From Cyrtodaria siliqua (Eukaryota; Mollusca; Bivalvia; Adapedonta; Hiatellidae), in the NCBI GenBank assembly GCA_037043455.1, contig JAWPHD010001339.1, forward strand, positions 62,001-126,000: 64,000 nt of DNA, given 5' to 3'. A program made the translations under genes and the position numbers. This document shows, in pieces, positions 42,292 through 54,488 of the stretch. Positions within the stretch are counted from its first letter, which is position 1. The number at the start of each line of letters is the position of its first letter. A model generated the notes under the pieces. The model worked only from the letters and a program-made list of their open reading frames with translations, searched no databases and was not told where the DNA came from.

Positions 42292-44170
42292 TACGACAAC
42301 CCAAGTTAAATTCCCTTTTAAAATAAAAGGACACTATGTTGATTCACATGAAATTCCATGCATATCATATGGCTTATATATTTTCACCAACGTCCTTTTT
42401 AAAACCTTTTTTTTGTTAATTTCAGCGACACATAATCTGGTCTCCGTTCTTCAAATACCAATGCAACCCTTAAAGACATGTGGATTTAACCAAAAAGGTT
42501 GACTATATTGTGATCGCAAGATTCTAAACTCCAGGAAATATATTAATTTAATTAGGCATTAATCAGAATCGCGGTTATTTTTTTCTTTGGTCTTGTGTGT
42601 TACAGTATGTCATAATTACTGCATATACCTCTTGAGATGTGTCCATCTGATGGTGATTTCAATTAGGCAATCCCGAGAACTGAGCAGACGTTATTTTTTT
42701 TAAAGAACCAATATGAACATAATTATTTCTCACAGAGACTTTTTAATAAACTATAATGTGTAAAGCTGTTAACAAACACACTAAATTTATACTATGTCAT
42801 ACTGCTCACATTTAAAACTTTGTCTGCCATACGATATCTGGCATAAGATTTTAAGACTTTAATTCATTTAGTTTCTGTATTCATTGTTACTTAATATGTT
42901 TACTATAGCCATAACATTAAAATTGCTCTTTGTAATTACATTGTATTGGGAAGGGCCGTAACTAATGTTGTAAGAACTTGTGGCCCGACACATTTGCATA
43001 CTTTGTTAAAAAATGCAATAAAATATGTTTAAACCATAAGATTTAAGTGTTGTTTGAAAGGCTTTTTTACATTATTTTAGGCCATATATGACGGTTGTTT
43101 TGTGGTTAGAGGCAGACCACCCCATTTAAAGCGAGTAATTAAGTATGAAGAAAAAATCATTATTGTAGTAATTAATAGATGTTAAGTTTATAACTATAAT
43201 ATAAATAAAATATTGTATTATTCATTCTTTAGTTCAGTTGTATTATAAAAATGATAAGCCCTTCATCTAAATGATCTGTAAAAACTGATAAGTTTCCGTT
43301 TGCGTATCTGAAACTGAAAAACTGCCTTTGGGGACCACAAGGACATTTTAATCTATTTATCGTTTATACCAAGATTTTAAAATAGATATTTTGTTATTAA
43401 AGGGGAAAATGGCAATCTTGCAGTGTACATCAAGCATTGACATTAGTGTCTCGAATCATGTTTTTGCTGTATTTAGCATTATTCGTCTGATAAAGCAAAT
43501 GTCAAGGGTCTAGCATGGTAAAGTAAAAGTCATTGAGTTGATGAAAAGTTCATAAAAAATATCCGCATGATAGATATATTTATATGAGAACTGAACACTT
43601 GTTTTTGTGTCGCCTGCTTAGCATGGCAGACACGTGTGAATTTCTTTGTCCGTTGTCATCCGTCAGTCATACTTTACCTGCAACGTGTAGCAAACGTTTC
43701 TGTTGCAACCTAGCCTTGGTCATAAACTTAAATGTACACGCCCTTTTATAAGACTTACCTGCAACTTAACCTTGGAAATAAGCACACGTTAGGCGTCTAG
43801 GCGACGCAAGTGTTTCTATGGAACACACTTCTAGTTCAAGGTTTAAACAAAAAAAAATCAAATGTGTCCAGGTTGGTGTTTTAAAATCAGACAGCACCAA
43901 AAGAAGAATACATAGTTGCATGCAAAAAAATAAAGCTTTTAATATAAGTATCGCTACAGATTAGTTTTATAATTATAGAGCTAATGTCAGTTACATATCT
44001 AATAACAATAAGTGTTGCTATTTATGTGAGTCAGTTCAGCATCAACAATAAACACCAACCGACACCCTATCAGAATGCGGAGGTATTTTATTTTATTGAT
44101 CGCTGATTGTTGATGATGTTATATGGAAGTTATGAATACTAGTTCGACATATTAAGCCGTTATATTATTT
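42292..44170. other. gene-free stretch with a short SINE end
   Basis: 43075-43130 matches the 3' end of the SINE at 23870. 43610-43820 begins GTGTCGCCTGCTTAGC and ends near GGCGTCTAGGCGACGC, a weak inverted pair. Otherwise nothing recognised. Confidence 0.45.
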
Positions 44171-44174
44171 TTGG

Positions 44175-44450
44175 CAAGGGCCGGCGTGGTACAGTGGATA
44201 GTGTCGCGCATTTAAAAGCACAGGACCTTGGCTCAAACCTCCCCGACGCCACTGAGGAAACGCCACTGAGTTTCCTCAGTGTGTTCGACGTTTTCCTTTA
44301 GCCTCATCAATCGGAAGGTGACATAAATCACCTATCCGAAGTTTATTTACCGAAGTCTATTCTCCGAGCCTGTTTAATAACCAAAAGCAGGAGTAGGGCA
44401 GTTTCCCAGATTCCAATGAGACACATAGACCTGACCAGATCCGCCTTATT
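44175..44450 (+). repeat. tRNA-headed SINE
   Basis: Head with A-box-like TGGTACAGTGGATAGTG and B-box-like GGCTCAAACCTCC (44188-44245), then a body with 'aggagtagggcagtttccca' shared with 22790-22810. Full-length limits uncertain. Confidence 0.65.
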
Positions 44451-44989
44451 TTTTGACGTGTTGGATGGGTGGTAGTTGGGTGTAGGCCGGTGAGAGATAA
44501 ACCAAACAAATTGGACTGCAGCTTTTCTTATTTTTTAAATATTGTTACGTTAAATATGGCTGCATATGGTGCTTGCCAAATAGATTTTTTATAGAAAAAT
44601 AGCACTAACACACCAGTGGGTGTATACAGGCTTTCACGATTGAGCATTGAATTACATTCATACTGACGCAATGTCATCGTGTGTTCAACTCCGCCGGCTG
44701 AATGTATACAAGAGTGTAAATTCCTAGCCCTTCCCGATTTGAATCCGGCGATGATGTGATTTAAGCATATACAATCAGCCATCATTACAGTGGAATTGCT
44801 CGAGAGATTAATCTTCAATATGCTATTTTGAAAGTAGTAACTTCCATCAATGCTGGGAACGCCCAACGTTATTTTCGGGGAGTGGAATACATCAACATCT
44901 AATAGCGAAAAGGTGAATCGTTAAAGGTACTTGTACTCAGTGTTATGTTATGTCATTATACCTCACTGTAAAATCCCCATACCCTGCCG

Positions 44990-45056
44990 AGTTGATATTT
45001 CGCGCTATCACCCTCAACGCGTCATAGCGGGAGATAGCGCAAAATATCATCCCGCT
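44990..45056. repeat. short hairpin
   Basis: TTGATATTTCGCGCTATCAC and its near-complement GATAGCGCAAAATATCAT form a hairpin with an imperfect loop. Confidence 0.6.
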
Positions 45057-45167
45057 AGCATTTTTAAAAGCTCAGTTCTAAAAATAGATTTGTTCAACAA
45101 CAATAATTTTTTCTTCATTATCGAGTATATTAGTATATTACGAGTATTTGTTCGGTATAATAAAATA

Positions 45168-45343
45168 AATATCACATCCTCTTGAGGGTGCCAGTGGATA
45201 TTATCAACCCTCGAAATGATTACATTCTCGGGTTGATAATACATCGACCGTAATATATAACCTTGCATGTGTTGAAAATGACGTAAAACAACATACTCAA
45301 AATGATAATATCCACTGGCACCTTCAAGAGGATGTGATATTTA
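45168..45343. mobile_element. foldback element, about 38-bp arms
   Basis: ATATCACATCCTCTTGAGGG... with GTGCCAGTGGATATTATCA at 45169-45206 faces its near-exact complement at 45302-45341. A smaller hairpin (TCAACCCTCG / CTCGGGTTGA) is nested inside. Non-coding; a MITE-like foldback. Confidence 0.85.
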
Positions 45344-45564
45344 CACAATATCGATTTTGGTCACGTGAGACTTGTAGGCGGGGCGAGTGGGAGGTGTCAA
45401 TTAGTTTTTTTTCAATTCACTGAGTACTTCCATTTTATTGGACGGCGTCATAGGTTTTTTTACCTGTCTGATGAGTCAGACATCCATTGACACAAGCGAT
45501 GTATTTCCATGCTCAATCGGGAACGGCTGTATTGCTCAGTTTAGTACTACGATTCCAGCAACCT

Positions 45565-46118
45565 CCGCTCAGTGATATTGTAGCCAATAATCCCTGCCAC
45601 CACACAAATCACGTGAGGATATCTGATGCCATGTGATTAGTACAAAATGGCGATATATATATTTGTGAGGTCAATATTTCAACTTCCTTTGTTCATAATA
45701 TAGAAAAATAGTGTCAAAAAGGGTATCTGGTTACAAAAATATTTTTTTTTAGCGAATATAAACACCAGTTACGTGGTTACTTGTAAACAAACATGTATTC
45801 CGTTGCGAACATTACAGAAGCTGTGCGTAAATTTAATAAAGAGATTACACCCAAGCATAGACCTACATACGTATTTAAATCCATGACCCAAGCCAAAACT
45901 GGTTGAATGTTTTCAACATCTTCACGAAGGTGATGATGGCCTGTTAATCTTCACGAAGGTGATGATTATTGCCAATTGCCTGTTAGTTACGACAAGAGTT
46001 TGCTTTACCAATCATTACCTAGTGTATTGCCATTTTTTTGTAATCACATGGCCTCAGCTATCGTCACGTGATTTGTGTGGTGGTTCGGGATTATTGGCTA
46101 CAATATCACTGCGCGCGA
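45565..46118. mobile_element. larger inverted-repeat element, about 75-bp arms
   Basis: Left arm 45567-45645 (CAGTGATATTGTAGCCAATA, CCACACAAATCACGTGAGG) pairs with right arm 46030-46115 (CACGTGATTTGTGTGGTGG, TATTGGCTACAATATCACTG). The arms enclose about 390 bp with no ORF of note, so it is probably a non-autonomous DNA transposon. Confidence 0.78.
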
Positions 46119-46915
46119 TAGCACACATGTATTCATGTACTATATGAGCTTAAACAACATATTTTGAGTATCTTCTTGCATTTAATTAAAAAAAGAATAC
46201 GAGTGTTACCATTTTTAAACGAATTTTAACAATGGCATCTCTTACGAGTTATTTCCCCTCGCTTCGAAATTTTAAAGTGTGAATCTCGCAATTTCTCGCA
46301 CAGTAAGGTAAAACGCAATACAGCTGAAGATGGCGAAACTTACAGGGGAACTGAGATTTTAATCGTGTAAAATTGTCACGATCTTCGAAATTATGTGTTT
46401 TAAAATAAAAGAAAATGACGGCCGTTTCACTTTTGTTTGACGTTGACGAAAAATGACGTATTACTTTCCGTTGTCATGCGTTTCTATGAAACGTTGTCTG
46501 CGGAGATAAATAACCACTCTGCTTCCCACCTGATAAAAAGCTGTCTTGAAAACAGTTATACCGAGGGTTGGAATTTCCTAGCTGAACCAGATACCCATGA
46601 CTGATTCTTTTTCTTGCAAACAGTTTTACAATTCTGCGCGTTGAAGACGCTAATTATTAACGTTTTGCGCGTTTATTTACACAATTACGTCATGCAACTG
46701 TTATTGTTGATATCAGCGAGAGACTTTTATCTTCCCCCATGTGTAAGATCGGGCTTTCCAGCACCCATGTAAAACACATAAAAAACAAGAATATATCCAT
46801 GGTGTATTCATTTAATTCATTTAATAGAAAAGAAATAAAAATGTAACTGGGGTACTTATACTTCTGTCCTGTTCTATTCTGTAATTTCATGTTGACCACC
46901 ACGAGGCGAATTCGT
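46119..46915. other. gene-free stretch
   Basis: Nothing recognised apart from a possible ORF of 70 codons on the minus strand without motif. Confidence 0.45.
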
Positions 46916-46916
46916 A

Positions 46917-48702
46917 TATAGAAGAAGAAGAAGAAGAAGATAAATGTTTATTAAAGTGTCACAAATCATCATATGGCATACAAAACGTTCAGTACAACAT
47001 ATTAAAATATATGAGATTTTGGGTCGATATCGGCCTATGAGACACTAATTTATACAAATCAATGCATGTATATTAACAATACAGCTAAAACATAAAACAT
47101 AAAACATGTACAACATGCATAACGAACAGTTAGCGTTAGCTAAAGACAATTTAATTCGACTATGTTTAATCGAGATACAAGTTATATTAAGATTATTTCT
47201 AACTGTTCGTTAAAGCAGGTTCAATAAAATGCCGATTGTGTGTTATTATGGGTCTTTTAAAATCTAGATAACACTCATTCTTAAGAAAAATCAAACATTA
47301 TGTAGTTTAAAAATAGTTTAAAATATAATAACTTAGAATTTGCGAAAAATTAAAATAAAATACTTAGAATAATATGGTACTTCTCCTTCTGTTCATTTTA
47401 CATAGCGTTGAAGATATCTTAAATTGAAGTTTTTCATTTTTCATAAGAAAACTCAATTTTTCTGATGGCAGAAAAGTATAAAACAAAGTGTCGATAAGCG
47501 AAGCGCTTGGAAAAGTTTATACCGGATATCATCATACAATGTACAATTTATTAAAAAATGAGTTTCGCCTTCCACTTCACTTAAGTTACAGTATTTGCAA
47601 ATTCTTTCGTTAAAAGGAGTTTTTGGACGGGTGTACCTTCCAGTTTCTACAGCTAAAGGTAAATTACAGCATCTGAATTTGGATAACCTTTTCCGTTGGG
47701 CCCTCGATAAATTCATTTTAACATAGAATTCCGTTTTAAATTTAAACTTATATGTTCTATAAGTTCTTAACTTTTTTGTATTATTACCATTACTATTTAA
47801 TTTCTGCTCCCATTTACCATGCTCTTTATCTATTAGTTTTTGTCTAACAATATTAATACACACATCTTTACATGGCTTTTCACATAACATGCAATATTGT
47901 ATTTTTAGATCATTTATAAATGCTAACATGCTCTTTTCAAATAATTTGCTTATATTCAATGACCATTTATGAATGATGTTACACAATCTATTTTCTGGCA
48001 TGCATTTTAATCTGCACCATAATCTTACAGTCTCTATCTTTTGTTTAACAATGCACGATTCCATTCCAATATCATCACGGGTAGCTATATTTGATGCATG
48101 TTTACTTGTACCTAAGAAATACCTACATGCTTTATTTATGACTATTTCAACGTCCGTAAATTATCTCAAAATTCTGCGCAATAACACAGTACATGTTCAA
48201 CAAGTGTTTCAATCAACCTTTTATATACATCATATTTCATTCCACCTGCATTTAAATATTTTGTATATACTGCCCCAAGTGCGCGACTGGCTGATTTGGT
48301 TATTTCTCTTATCGATTTAGAATCTGCTACAATTTTGTTAAACCAAAACCCAAGGTATTTGTAGCATTTTGAAATGACTACAGATTTACAACACTATTAA
48401 TATCGAAACACCGTCAACCATTAAACCAAGGTTCATTTGCTTTATATCGTTAGCCAGATCATTGATATACATTGAAAATAATGTCGGGGATAAATTACAG
48501 CCTTGCTTAACGCCATTTTGGACAGGGAACCAGTCTGTTAGGAAAGCATTCACCTTAATGGCGCATGAAACAGAACGGTAAAGCGATTTTATAGCAGGCC
48601 TTATTTTGCCATTAATACCTAAAGCATATACCTTATACCATAGGCTATCTCTTTGAACAGTGTCAAACGCTTTCCTGAAATCTACAGAGCATGCAAATGT
48701 CT
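46917..48702 (-). mobile_element. LINE with (CTT)n tail, 5'-truncated
   Basis: Minus strand. Near 48350-48690 it reads CSVDFRKAFDTVQRDSLWYK and NGVKQGCNLSPTLFSMYIND (RT motifs A and B; the YADD box is lost). 47453-48064 is a 203-aa C-terminal frame with CMLCEKPCKDVC, RAQRKRLSKFRCCNLPLAVE, RICKYCNLSEVEGETHFLIN (a CCHC-like zinc knuckle). A 3' UTR follows, then AATAAACATTTAT and a (CTT)n tail, read as (GAA)n at 46921-46940 on the plus strand. The 5' end abuts a partial MITE at 48703. Confidence 0.85.
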
Positions 48703-48956
48703 CCTTCCTTTGAAAAATTGAGCCGGTTCAGTACTGTATTTAATGTAAAGAGTTTGCAAAATGTTGCATCCTAAGTTTGGCCAATCGCGTACTCTGTCAA
48801 TAATGAAACTTTGCAGGAATACTATTTGCTGTGTTACGTGTTGTTTTAGTCTTTTCTCCGAAAGGAAAGATCTTACGTACCATTCGATTAACAGCAGCAT
48901 CTTGTACATACACTATATAGCGGAAATTCCCGAGTCGCGTTTCTTTTTCCGTTCAG
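48703..48956. mobile_element. partial MITE, third copy of the 12077 family
   Basis: One TIR is complete (GCGGAAATTCCCGAGTCGCG... to TCCGTTCAG at 48956, followed by TATA). The other half is missing, and sequence starts within the interior ('ttgaaaaattgagccggttc'). The remaining part aligns with 42000-42287. Confidence 0.82.
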
Positions 48957-49235
48957 TATACATTGACTGCATATTTAAATTATTATTAAAAGATGTTTAA
49001 TTTACAAGTATCGCATTTTGTGTTTGACTTTGTATACTCTTTAGCAGTTTAATTTTAATCCGTGATCTTCACAAATAATGAAACTGGATACCGGTGTCTA
49101 TTTTAGTGAATATTATGACTGTACAATAGCATAATTACTTGTTCATAGTAAACAATGCTGATCCCACTGTGAACATTTAATGAGTTTAATTTTCGATTAG
49201 TTTAGTTTAAACTTATTGATTTCACATCGGTTGTA
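48957..49235. other. gene-free stretch
   Basis: AT-rich, nothing recognised. Confidence 0.45.
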
Positions 49236-49418
49236 ACGAAAGCTCTCTGAACTTATTTATTCACTCTCGGTGGGTTCTTTCAGTTGAACCAGCACTTAGC
49301 AAATGCAGATAAAGTGTCTTGCAGAGAGACACAACACATACTGGTCATGGCAGGGATCGACCCTACGACTTTTCGATCCTGGTTCCAACGTTCTACCACT
49401 AGATCACAACGCTCCACT
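49236..49418 (-). repeat. tRNA-headed SINE
   Basis: Minus-strand head GATCTAGTGGTAGAACGTTG (A box) and GGGTCGATCCCTG (B-box-like), followed by a body with 'gcaagacactttatctgcat' and 'gtgctggttcaactgaaaga', ending 'gtgaataaataagttcag'. Typical tRNA-SINE layout. Confidence 0.7.
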
Positions 49419-50195
49419 TTATTGTCAATCTTCTACACAAATATAATAAAGCTTCATGCTTAACATGAAATCCAGTTTTGCCTTATAGTGAACTCATGTT
49501 GTTTTATCGGACACTATGACGGTAAAATCTCCTAAACAAACAAGCAGTTGAAGCTCCAGATCAGCAATTATCATGCCATTCTTCTGTAGTTGGCTTTCTC
49601 ACAATCATTACGTGGTCCGAGTATTAAATGTCATACCCATCTAACCCCTTCTCCAAGAAGAGAAGAAGGAACATTGACTGGGGTATAAAATCAAACCTTA
49701 ATTTCAGCTTAGCAAGTTATTAATTAATACATTTAAAAAGCTAATTTTAATCACGTTTTTACAGTGAAAATGTTTTTAAACGTGTTTTATTGTCGAAATA
49801 TCCGTTATAAAATCCTGCTAATATAAGTTTTCCAAGCGAATTATGGCGGGGCTACTTAATGATTCCAACTCTTGAACATGTTCCTCTTCTGTACACTGGA
49901 TCGAGTTAAGTTGCGTAGATCTTTACCGTGTAATGTAAACGATAGTATGTTTACTTTTCTTTGTTGTATATATGCCATAGGACGAATGCTTCAAGCTGTA
50001 CAGTCCCTATTTTAACTGGTAATAACTCATGAATATGAATGAGTCACGTGTGAAGTAGTTTCAAATCGACGAACACCCCAAAAGTCGGTATATAAGCAGA
50101 AATCGATGCGTAAAATTTAACATTTTTATTTTTATTTAGCCTCCGTACAGGTTACATCGATAAATATACGGCTCCAAAATATATGTGATAAAAAA
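49419..50195. other. gene-free stretch
   Basis: No ORF or repeat recognised. Confidence 0.45.
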
Positions 50196-50198
50196 AAA

Positions 50199-50282
50199 GT
50201 TGCCCGGAACGGGATTTGAACCACAGCCTGGCACTTGTAAGTTTTAAAAGATGTACGCTGAACCACTAGATCAATGCTATGT
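50199..50282 (-). other. tRNA-like sequence (pseudogene or SINE head)
   Basis: Minus strand ATCTAGTGGTTCAGCGTACA and a perfect-looking GGTTCAAATCCC B box. The acceptor and T stems do not pair well by eye, so I do not call a functional tRNA. Confidence 0.5.
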
Positions 50283-50559
50283 ATTGGCATGTTTAACATT
50301 TTTAACAATAAATAGGCATTACCTAATATCAAGCGCGCGCACACAAACTCATCAAGCGCTAAATAACAAGTCGAGATACGGTTGTTTTGAGGCGAAGTAT
50401 TAGTTTCATATTATAACATACAGTATAACACCAGGCAATGTTAATTTACACGTGCGACAATGGGGACTACATATTTATTGATCCATCCTTAGTTGCGTTC
50501 AAATATGTTAAGTTATTTTGACTCAAAATTAGTGGTAGTTAGTATACTATTTTCTCAAG

Positions 50560-50633
50560 TAGCGTTGTAGTTCAGTGGATAGAGCACCGGACTTGAAATT
50601 AGGAGGTCGTGTGTTCGAGCCCCGAAAGAGAAC
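50560..50633 (+). other. tRNA-like sequence (pseudogene or SINE head)
   Basis: Plus strand GTTGTAGTTCAGTGGATAGA (D-arm/A box), an anticodon-arm-like CCGGACTTGAAATTAGG with TGA in anticodon position, and GTGTTCGAGCCCC (B box). The T stem is poorly paired, so probably a pseudogene or SINE promoter. Confidence 0.5.
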
Positions 50634-50740
50634 TTGTTTTTCTGTAAAAATTACTGTTACCTGTGTATAGGTACGATGTGCACTGGTCGATGTATATACA
50701 GTAAATGATTTCCTGAGCTATATTTTCTCGCTTAAATACC

Positions 50741-51092
50741 CGATTTCGACATGAGCTGGTGAACATGAAGTTACAAATAAAGTCACGCCTACTAAGAATA
50801 AATCGATTGATATAGAGACTCTGTAGCTTTAACCAACTGATATGTGGTGAGAACCTCAGTATAATAACCTTCTTAAACATCATGTTACAGAATTCATCTC
50901 CATCATTCATAAACTTTCGGCTGGCAAGGTGGATGCTCTTTCGGAATTTTCTTTCGCATGAAAATCTTGCGTTACGTTCCATTATTGTCTTTGATTTGTA
51001 TCCCAGCAACACCGCACCCTTCAGGACTGCCAAGCTGCCCAATATTTATTATTTCAATCCTGCGACCATCGGCAATGTTTGTATATTATCTG
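50741..51092 (-). pseudogene. HSPA12-type Hsp70 family C-terminal fragment
   Basis: Minus-strand frame within 50599-51042 reads GSLAVLKGAVLLGYKSKTIM, ERNARFSCERKFRKSIHLAS, RKFMNDGDEFCNMMFKKVI. 'AVLKGAVLFG' followed by a basic linker and 'ND-G-C-F-K' is the C-terminal region of the HSPA12-like Hsp70 relatives, a family greatly expanded in bivalves. No start codon or ATPase motifs upstream (51092 onwards is Penelope sequence). It may be an isolated exon or a retrocopy fragment. The one fragment in the window that looks host-derived. Confidence 0.5.
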
Positions 51093-51104
51093 TTTTTCCT
51101 GCAT

Positions 51105-51225
51105 AATAATTGCATTATGTTTGTGATGTCATATCTTGAATTTTATTCATCTGTTTCTGTGGGTGTTTTTAGTTGACTGTGCTACTTGAATATTACATGT
51201 CCCGTTCGACTTTTATATTTACTTT
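51105..51225 (+). repeat. Penelope terminal repeat, left copy
   Basis: 'ttatgtttgtgatgtcatat', 'cttgaat(a/g)ttacat' and 'cgacttttatat' match 52945-53075 in the same orientation. It precedes Penelope-like coding relics, as the pseudo-LTR arrangement of Penelope elements predicts. Confidence 0.65.
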
Positions 51226-52690
51226 CTTGACTGCGATGCAGTCCACATAATTTAGGCTTTTACCAAAATACTCCAAATATTTTTCAATCCGACTGTTTGA
51301 AAGACTTAAAATAATGTCATCAAACGTTTCTGTTGAAATGATTTTTTTCTTAGCTTCAAACATGCTCATCAGGTGTAAAATATACATCTGCTGTAAACGT
51401 CATCCTTGTTTTGCACCAATAAGTTTTATGAAGAACGCATTTTCCACAAACATTTTCCAATGGGAATCTCCCATTCCAATGGGAATCTCCCATTGCTGTT
51501 TGTAACGCTGTTAGGAGTGCACTATTGACTGTTTGATGCACAAGTATGTCGCATGTCCCCTACCCTGAGGTCGGCAGTGATATATGTGTGTTCTTCTAAT
51601 CTTAGCAGTTGTACATCTCTGGTCTAGGAAAAACTCAACACGAAATCTCGTTCATAGCAATACAAAAACAAGTTTGCGAAAACAGCTGCACAGTAAGTAC
51701 CCATAGTGATACCAGCAATTTGTCTATAAACAGCAGTTACATACTTGACGAAATATTATCTAATAGGAAATATATTATTTACAAACTTCTTGGCAAGTCC
51801 AGATAGTGTAATTGTCTAAACTGCCGTTAGTAAAAAAAGGGTTTATTATTGTTCCAGCCAGAAATAAAACGTTTTTTCTCTAGCAAACGCTTTTTGATTA
51901 AGAGCAATAAGCTTCTCGTACAGTTGTGCGATAAAGCTGTATATATTGTAGAAATGTCAGAAGATCTTATCAATGAAACTGACGTTTACTGCAAATGTTA
52001 TGAAGAACTTCTCTTGATTTTAATAGACCAAAATAAATAATAAATTCCAAAGCTTTAACACAATATCGTTTGACCTGATATTTAATGGCAGAAAGACAAG
52101 AAGTTAAATGTTTGGAAATGTTTGTAGCGGTGCAGGAACTGTAATTAGAAATAAAGCGGTATGACATAGTGAACATCGACACTGCTGTCTTTTCTACTAT
52201 GGTTAATAATATCTACCCTAAAGAATTTCAACACAGCAAAGCTAACATTTCTGATACTGTCGCTTCTTTTCTTAATTTACATGTCTGTATTGAAAATGGT
52301 GAAATAATTAGTAAAATCTATGACAAGAGAGATGATTTTAATTTTAATATTGTAAATTCCTCAGCTAATTCTTATGGGGTCTATGTTTTTTTTTCTAGAG
52401 CTTGTAGTCGGGATGAGGAATTTAATATTCGTAATATTTGTATAACTTAGATGCTACTCGAGCAGGGATACCGTTACCATAAAATTTGAAAAACCGTTGT
52501 AAAATTGTATTATCGAAACCCTGATCTACTTTTAAAATATAAATATAATTTAAGAATTCTCCTGCGACACGGACTTAACAACCTGACTTATAGGTTATGT
52601 GATTTACAAACTTCGTAAGATCCTTCGTCGTAATCACTTGTATACAATCTTTATTAAAAGTTTATTAAAAGAGGTCATGGTCCTATTTCT
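51226..52690 (+). pseudogene. Penelope-like element body, degraded
   Basis: 52169-52450 reads TAVFSTMVNNIYPKEFQHSK, ISDTVASFLNLHVCIENGEI, SKIYDKRDDFNFNIVN and NSYGVYVFFSRACSR, the same RT C-terminal block as 16740-16980. 52450-52690 is the frameshifted continuation (LLEQGYRYHK, YRNPDLLLKYKYNLR-like). 51226-52160 holds shorter relics without clear RT motifs. A 20-bp palindromic unit is doubled at 51459-51498. Confidence 0.72.
51459..51498. repeat. tandem 19-20-bp palindromic duplication
   Basis: Two adjacent copies of CCAATGGGAATCTCCCATT, each itself nearly palindromic (AATGGGA..TCCCATT). Confidence 0.85.
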
Positions 52691-53110
52691 TTGCAAAGCA
52701 CTGCATGTTTAGTGGTTGACCCATTTACAGCTCGCCAATATGCTTTCCTCACATTGTGCGATGACCGTACAAATTGTGGACCCTATGCCGACGTCTACGT
52801 AAATCCTCAAAGGTCGGTAGCGTTTGATGTGTGTCAAATCTTGTCTTGTCATACCCTTAACGGTTTGTTCTCCTGTTGCTTTGTCTTCTGCCAAGTTATT
52901 AGCGGCCTTTTTTGCCAACGTTCAAAGGTAGTAGCTCTGTTCTCAATTTATTTATGTTTGTGATGTCATATCCTGCCTTTTATTCATGTTTGTAGTTATT
53001 GTTTGTTTATGTGCGCGTTTGTGGTTGGCTGTGGTCCTTGAATGCTACATTTCCTGATCGACTTTTATATCTACTTGTATAAGGCTGTTTGCTTAATTTG
53101 GGAATCCAGT
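52690..53110 (+). repeat. Penelope 3' region and right terminal repeat
   Basis: Begins 'agcactgcatgtttagtggt' (compare 17287) and includes the right copy of the terminal repeat (52945-53105). Confidence 0.7.
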
Positions 53111-53199
53111 CCCTAGTAGGAAGTTTATTTTGATTTTCGTCATATAAGGCATATTCCACCCACTGGCCAAGTTACAAAGGTGTATTACTTATAGTGTGA

Positions 53200-53690
53200 A
53201 ACATATTATTGAAAGAAAGCATGTTAGGCAAGCAAATGTTTAAAACATTGTTTTCTAAGTGATTTTTCAGTCCGTTTAAAGCTAAATGTTAATGGCGTGG
53301 ACAGGTTGACATGTGTATAAATATGTCCTAATACTACCATTTTCTAAATTTAGTTGTTGCATAGATGTAGATGCATCGTTTATAATTTTAAAGATATTGT
53401 TGAAAGAAAACAAATGAAGAAAACCTATTAAGCACATGTTTAACCGTTTGTTTTCAAATATATTTTTAAGTAAATGTAAAGCTAATTGTCAAGGTCGTGG
53501 AAATGTGTAAATTTAAATATATTGTTGAAATAAAACAACGTGAAGCGTCCAGTTCATTGCCACATATGGGTGCGTTATATAATGTATCCTTATACACGCA
53601 CTGACATAATGTGACAGTTTTGCCATATACTGTTTTAAAAATAGTTTTGAAAGAAAAAATGTCAAACAAATGTTTGGCATTTTGTTTTCT
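53200..53690. repeat. degenerate tandem units, about 190 bp
   Basis: Three diverged units with 'ttgaaagaaa', 'acatgtttaa', 'ttgttttc' and 'gtaaagctaa' words. Old array. Confidence 0.5.
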
Positions 53691-53694
53691 TAAG

Positions 53695-53990
53695 GTAGAT
53701 ATAAAAGTCGAACAGCACATGTAGCATTCAAGGACCACAGTTAATCAAAACTCGCATAAAAAAACACAACAATTACAAGGATGTATAAAAGGTCAGGTAT
53801 GCGACATCCCGATGACAATCGGGCTACCGCCTTGAAAAGGTCAGTGGCTAACAGGTCAGTGGGTGTTTAAACGACATTCTAAGGTGCCCCAAACCTCTCA
53901 CTTACTCTATTGTCATCCCATTAAAATAAGACAGTGAATATTAAGAAATCATCAAAGGCTTTATGCTATAAAATACTAGGCAGCATTAGT
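53695..53990 (-). repeat. Penelope-like element 3' fragment (minus)
   Basis: Contains 'tataaaagtcgaacagcac', 'gcattcaaggaccacagtta', 'gacaatcgggctaccgcct' and 'attgtcatcccattaaaata'; same family as 35085-35340. Confidence 0.75.
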
Positions 53991-54187
53991 AGGCATGCTA
54001 ACACGACCTTCGCAGTCTTTCATATACACAAAGAAGAGAGACAAAATACAGCTGTTCCATTAATTCCCCGCGTATACTTCATCCGTTGGAAGCGCCACGT
54101 TACATGACGTCACTTGGTAAATATACGTCACGAAGACAAAACTCAATAGTAATTTTAATGAAATGTTAATTACAACACACTGGCCAT

Positions 54188-54235
54188 GCTCCCCCCCCCC
54201 CGCCCCCCCCCCCCCACCCCCACCCACACACACAC
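54188..54235. repeat. poly(C) tract and (CA)n
   Basis: Nearly uninterrupted C-run broken by single G/A bases, followed by CACACACACACAC. On the minus strand this is a G-run with quadruplex potential. Confidence 0.9.
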
Positions 54236-54324
54236 GATATAAACCCATCATATGCATATTTACACATAACATTAATAAGCATCTTGAACAAGCTGAGAAC
54301 GTTTGATGTCATACAGCGCAAGCT

Positions 54325-54488
54325 ATAGAATAGAATAGAATAGAATAGAATAGAATAGAATAGAATAGAATAGAATAGAATAGAATAGAATAGAATAGAA
54401 TTAGAATAAGAAATTAGAATAGAATAGAATAGAATAGAATAGTATATAGAATAGAATAGAATAGAATAGAATAGCATAGAATAGAATG
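54325..54488. repeat. (ATTCT)n / (AGAAT)n pentanucleotide tail of a LINE
   Basis: About 30 copies of AGAAT on the plus strand with a few interruptions. It lies directly after the 3' end of the minus-strand LINE (GGAATAAATAAATATTCC at 54489-54506). Confidence 0.92.

Noticed and set aside
50560..50633. Functional tRNA with anticodon TGA
   Set aside because: A and B boxes are present but the T and acceptor stems do not pair by eye; better read as SINE promoter or pseudogene.
51356..51541. Cys-containing minus ORF (CGKCVLHKTYWCKTRM) as a GIY-YIG endonuclease of Penelope
   Set aside because: Opposite strand to the RT reading and no GIY or YIG motif.
54166..54477. 103-codon minus ORF (ILFYSILFYS repeats)
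   Set aside because: Translation of the (ATTCT)n tail and the poly(C) tract.
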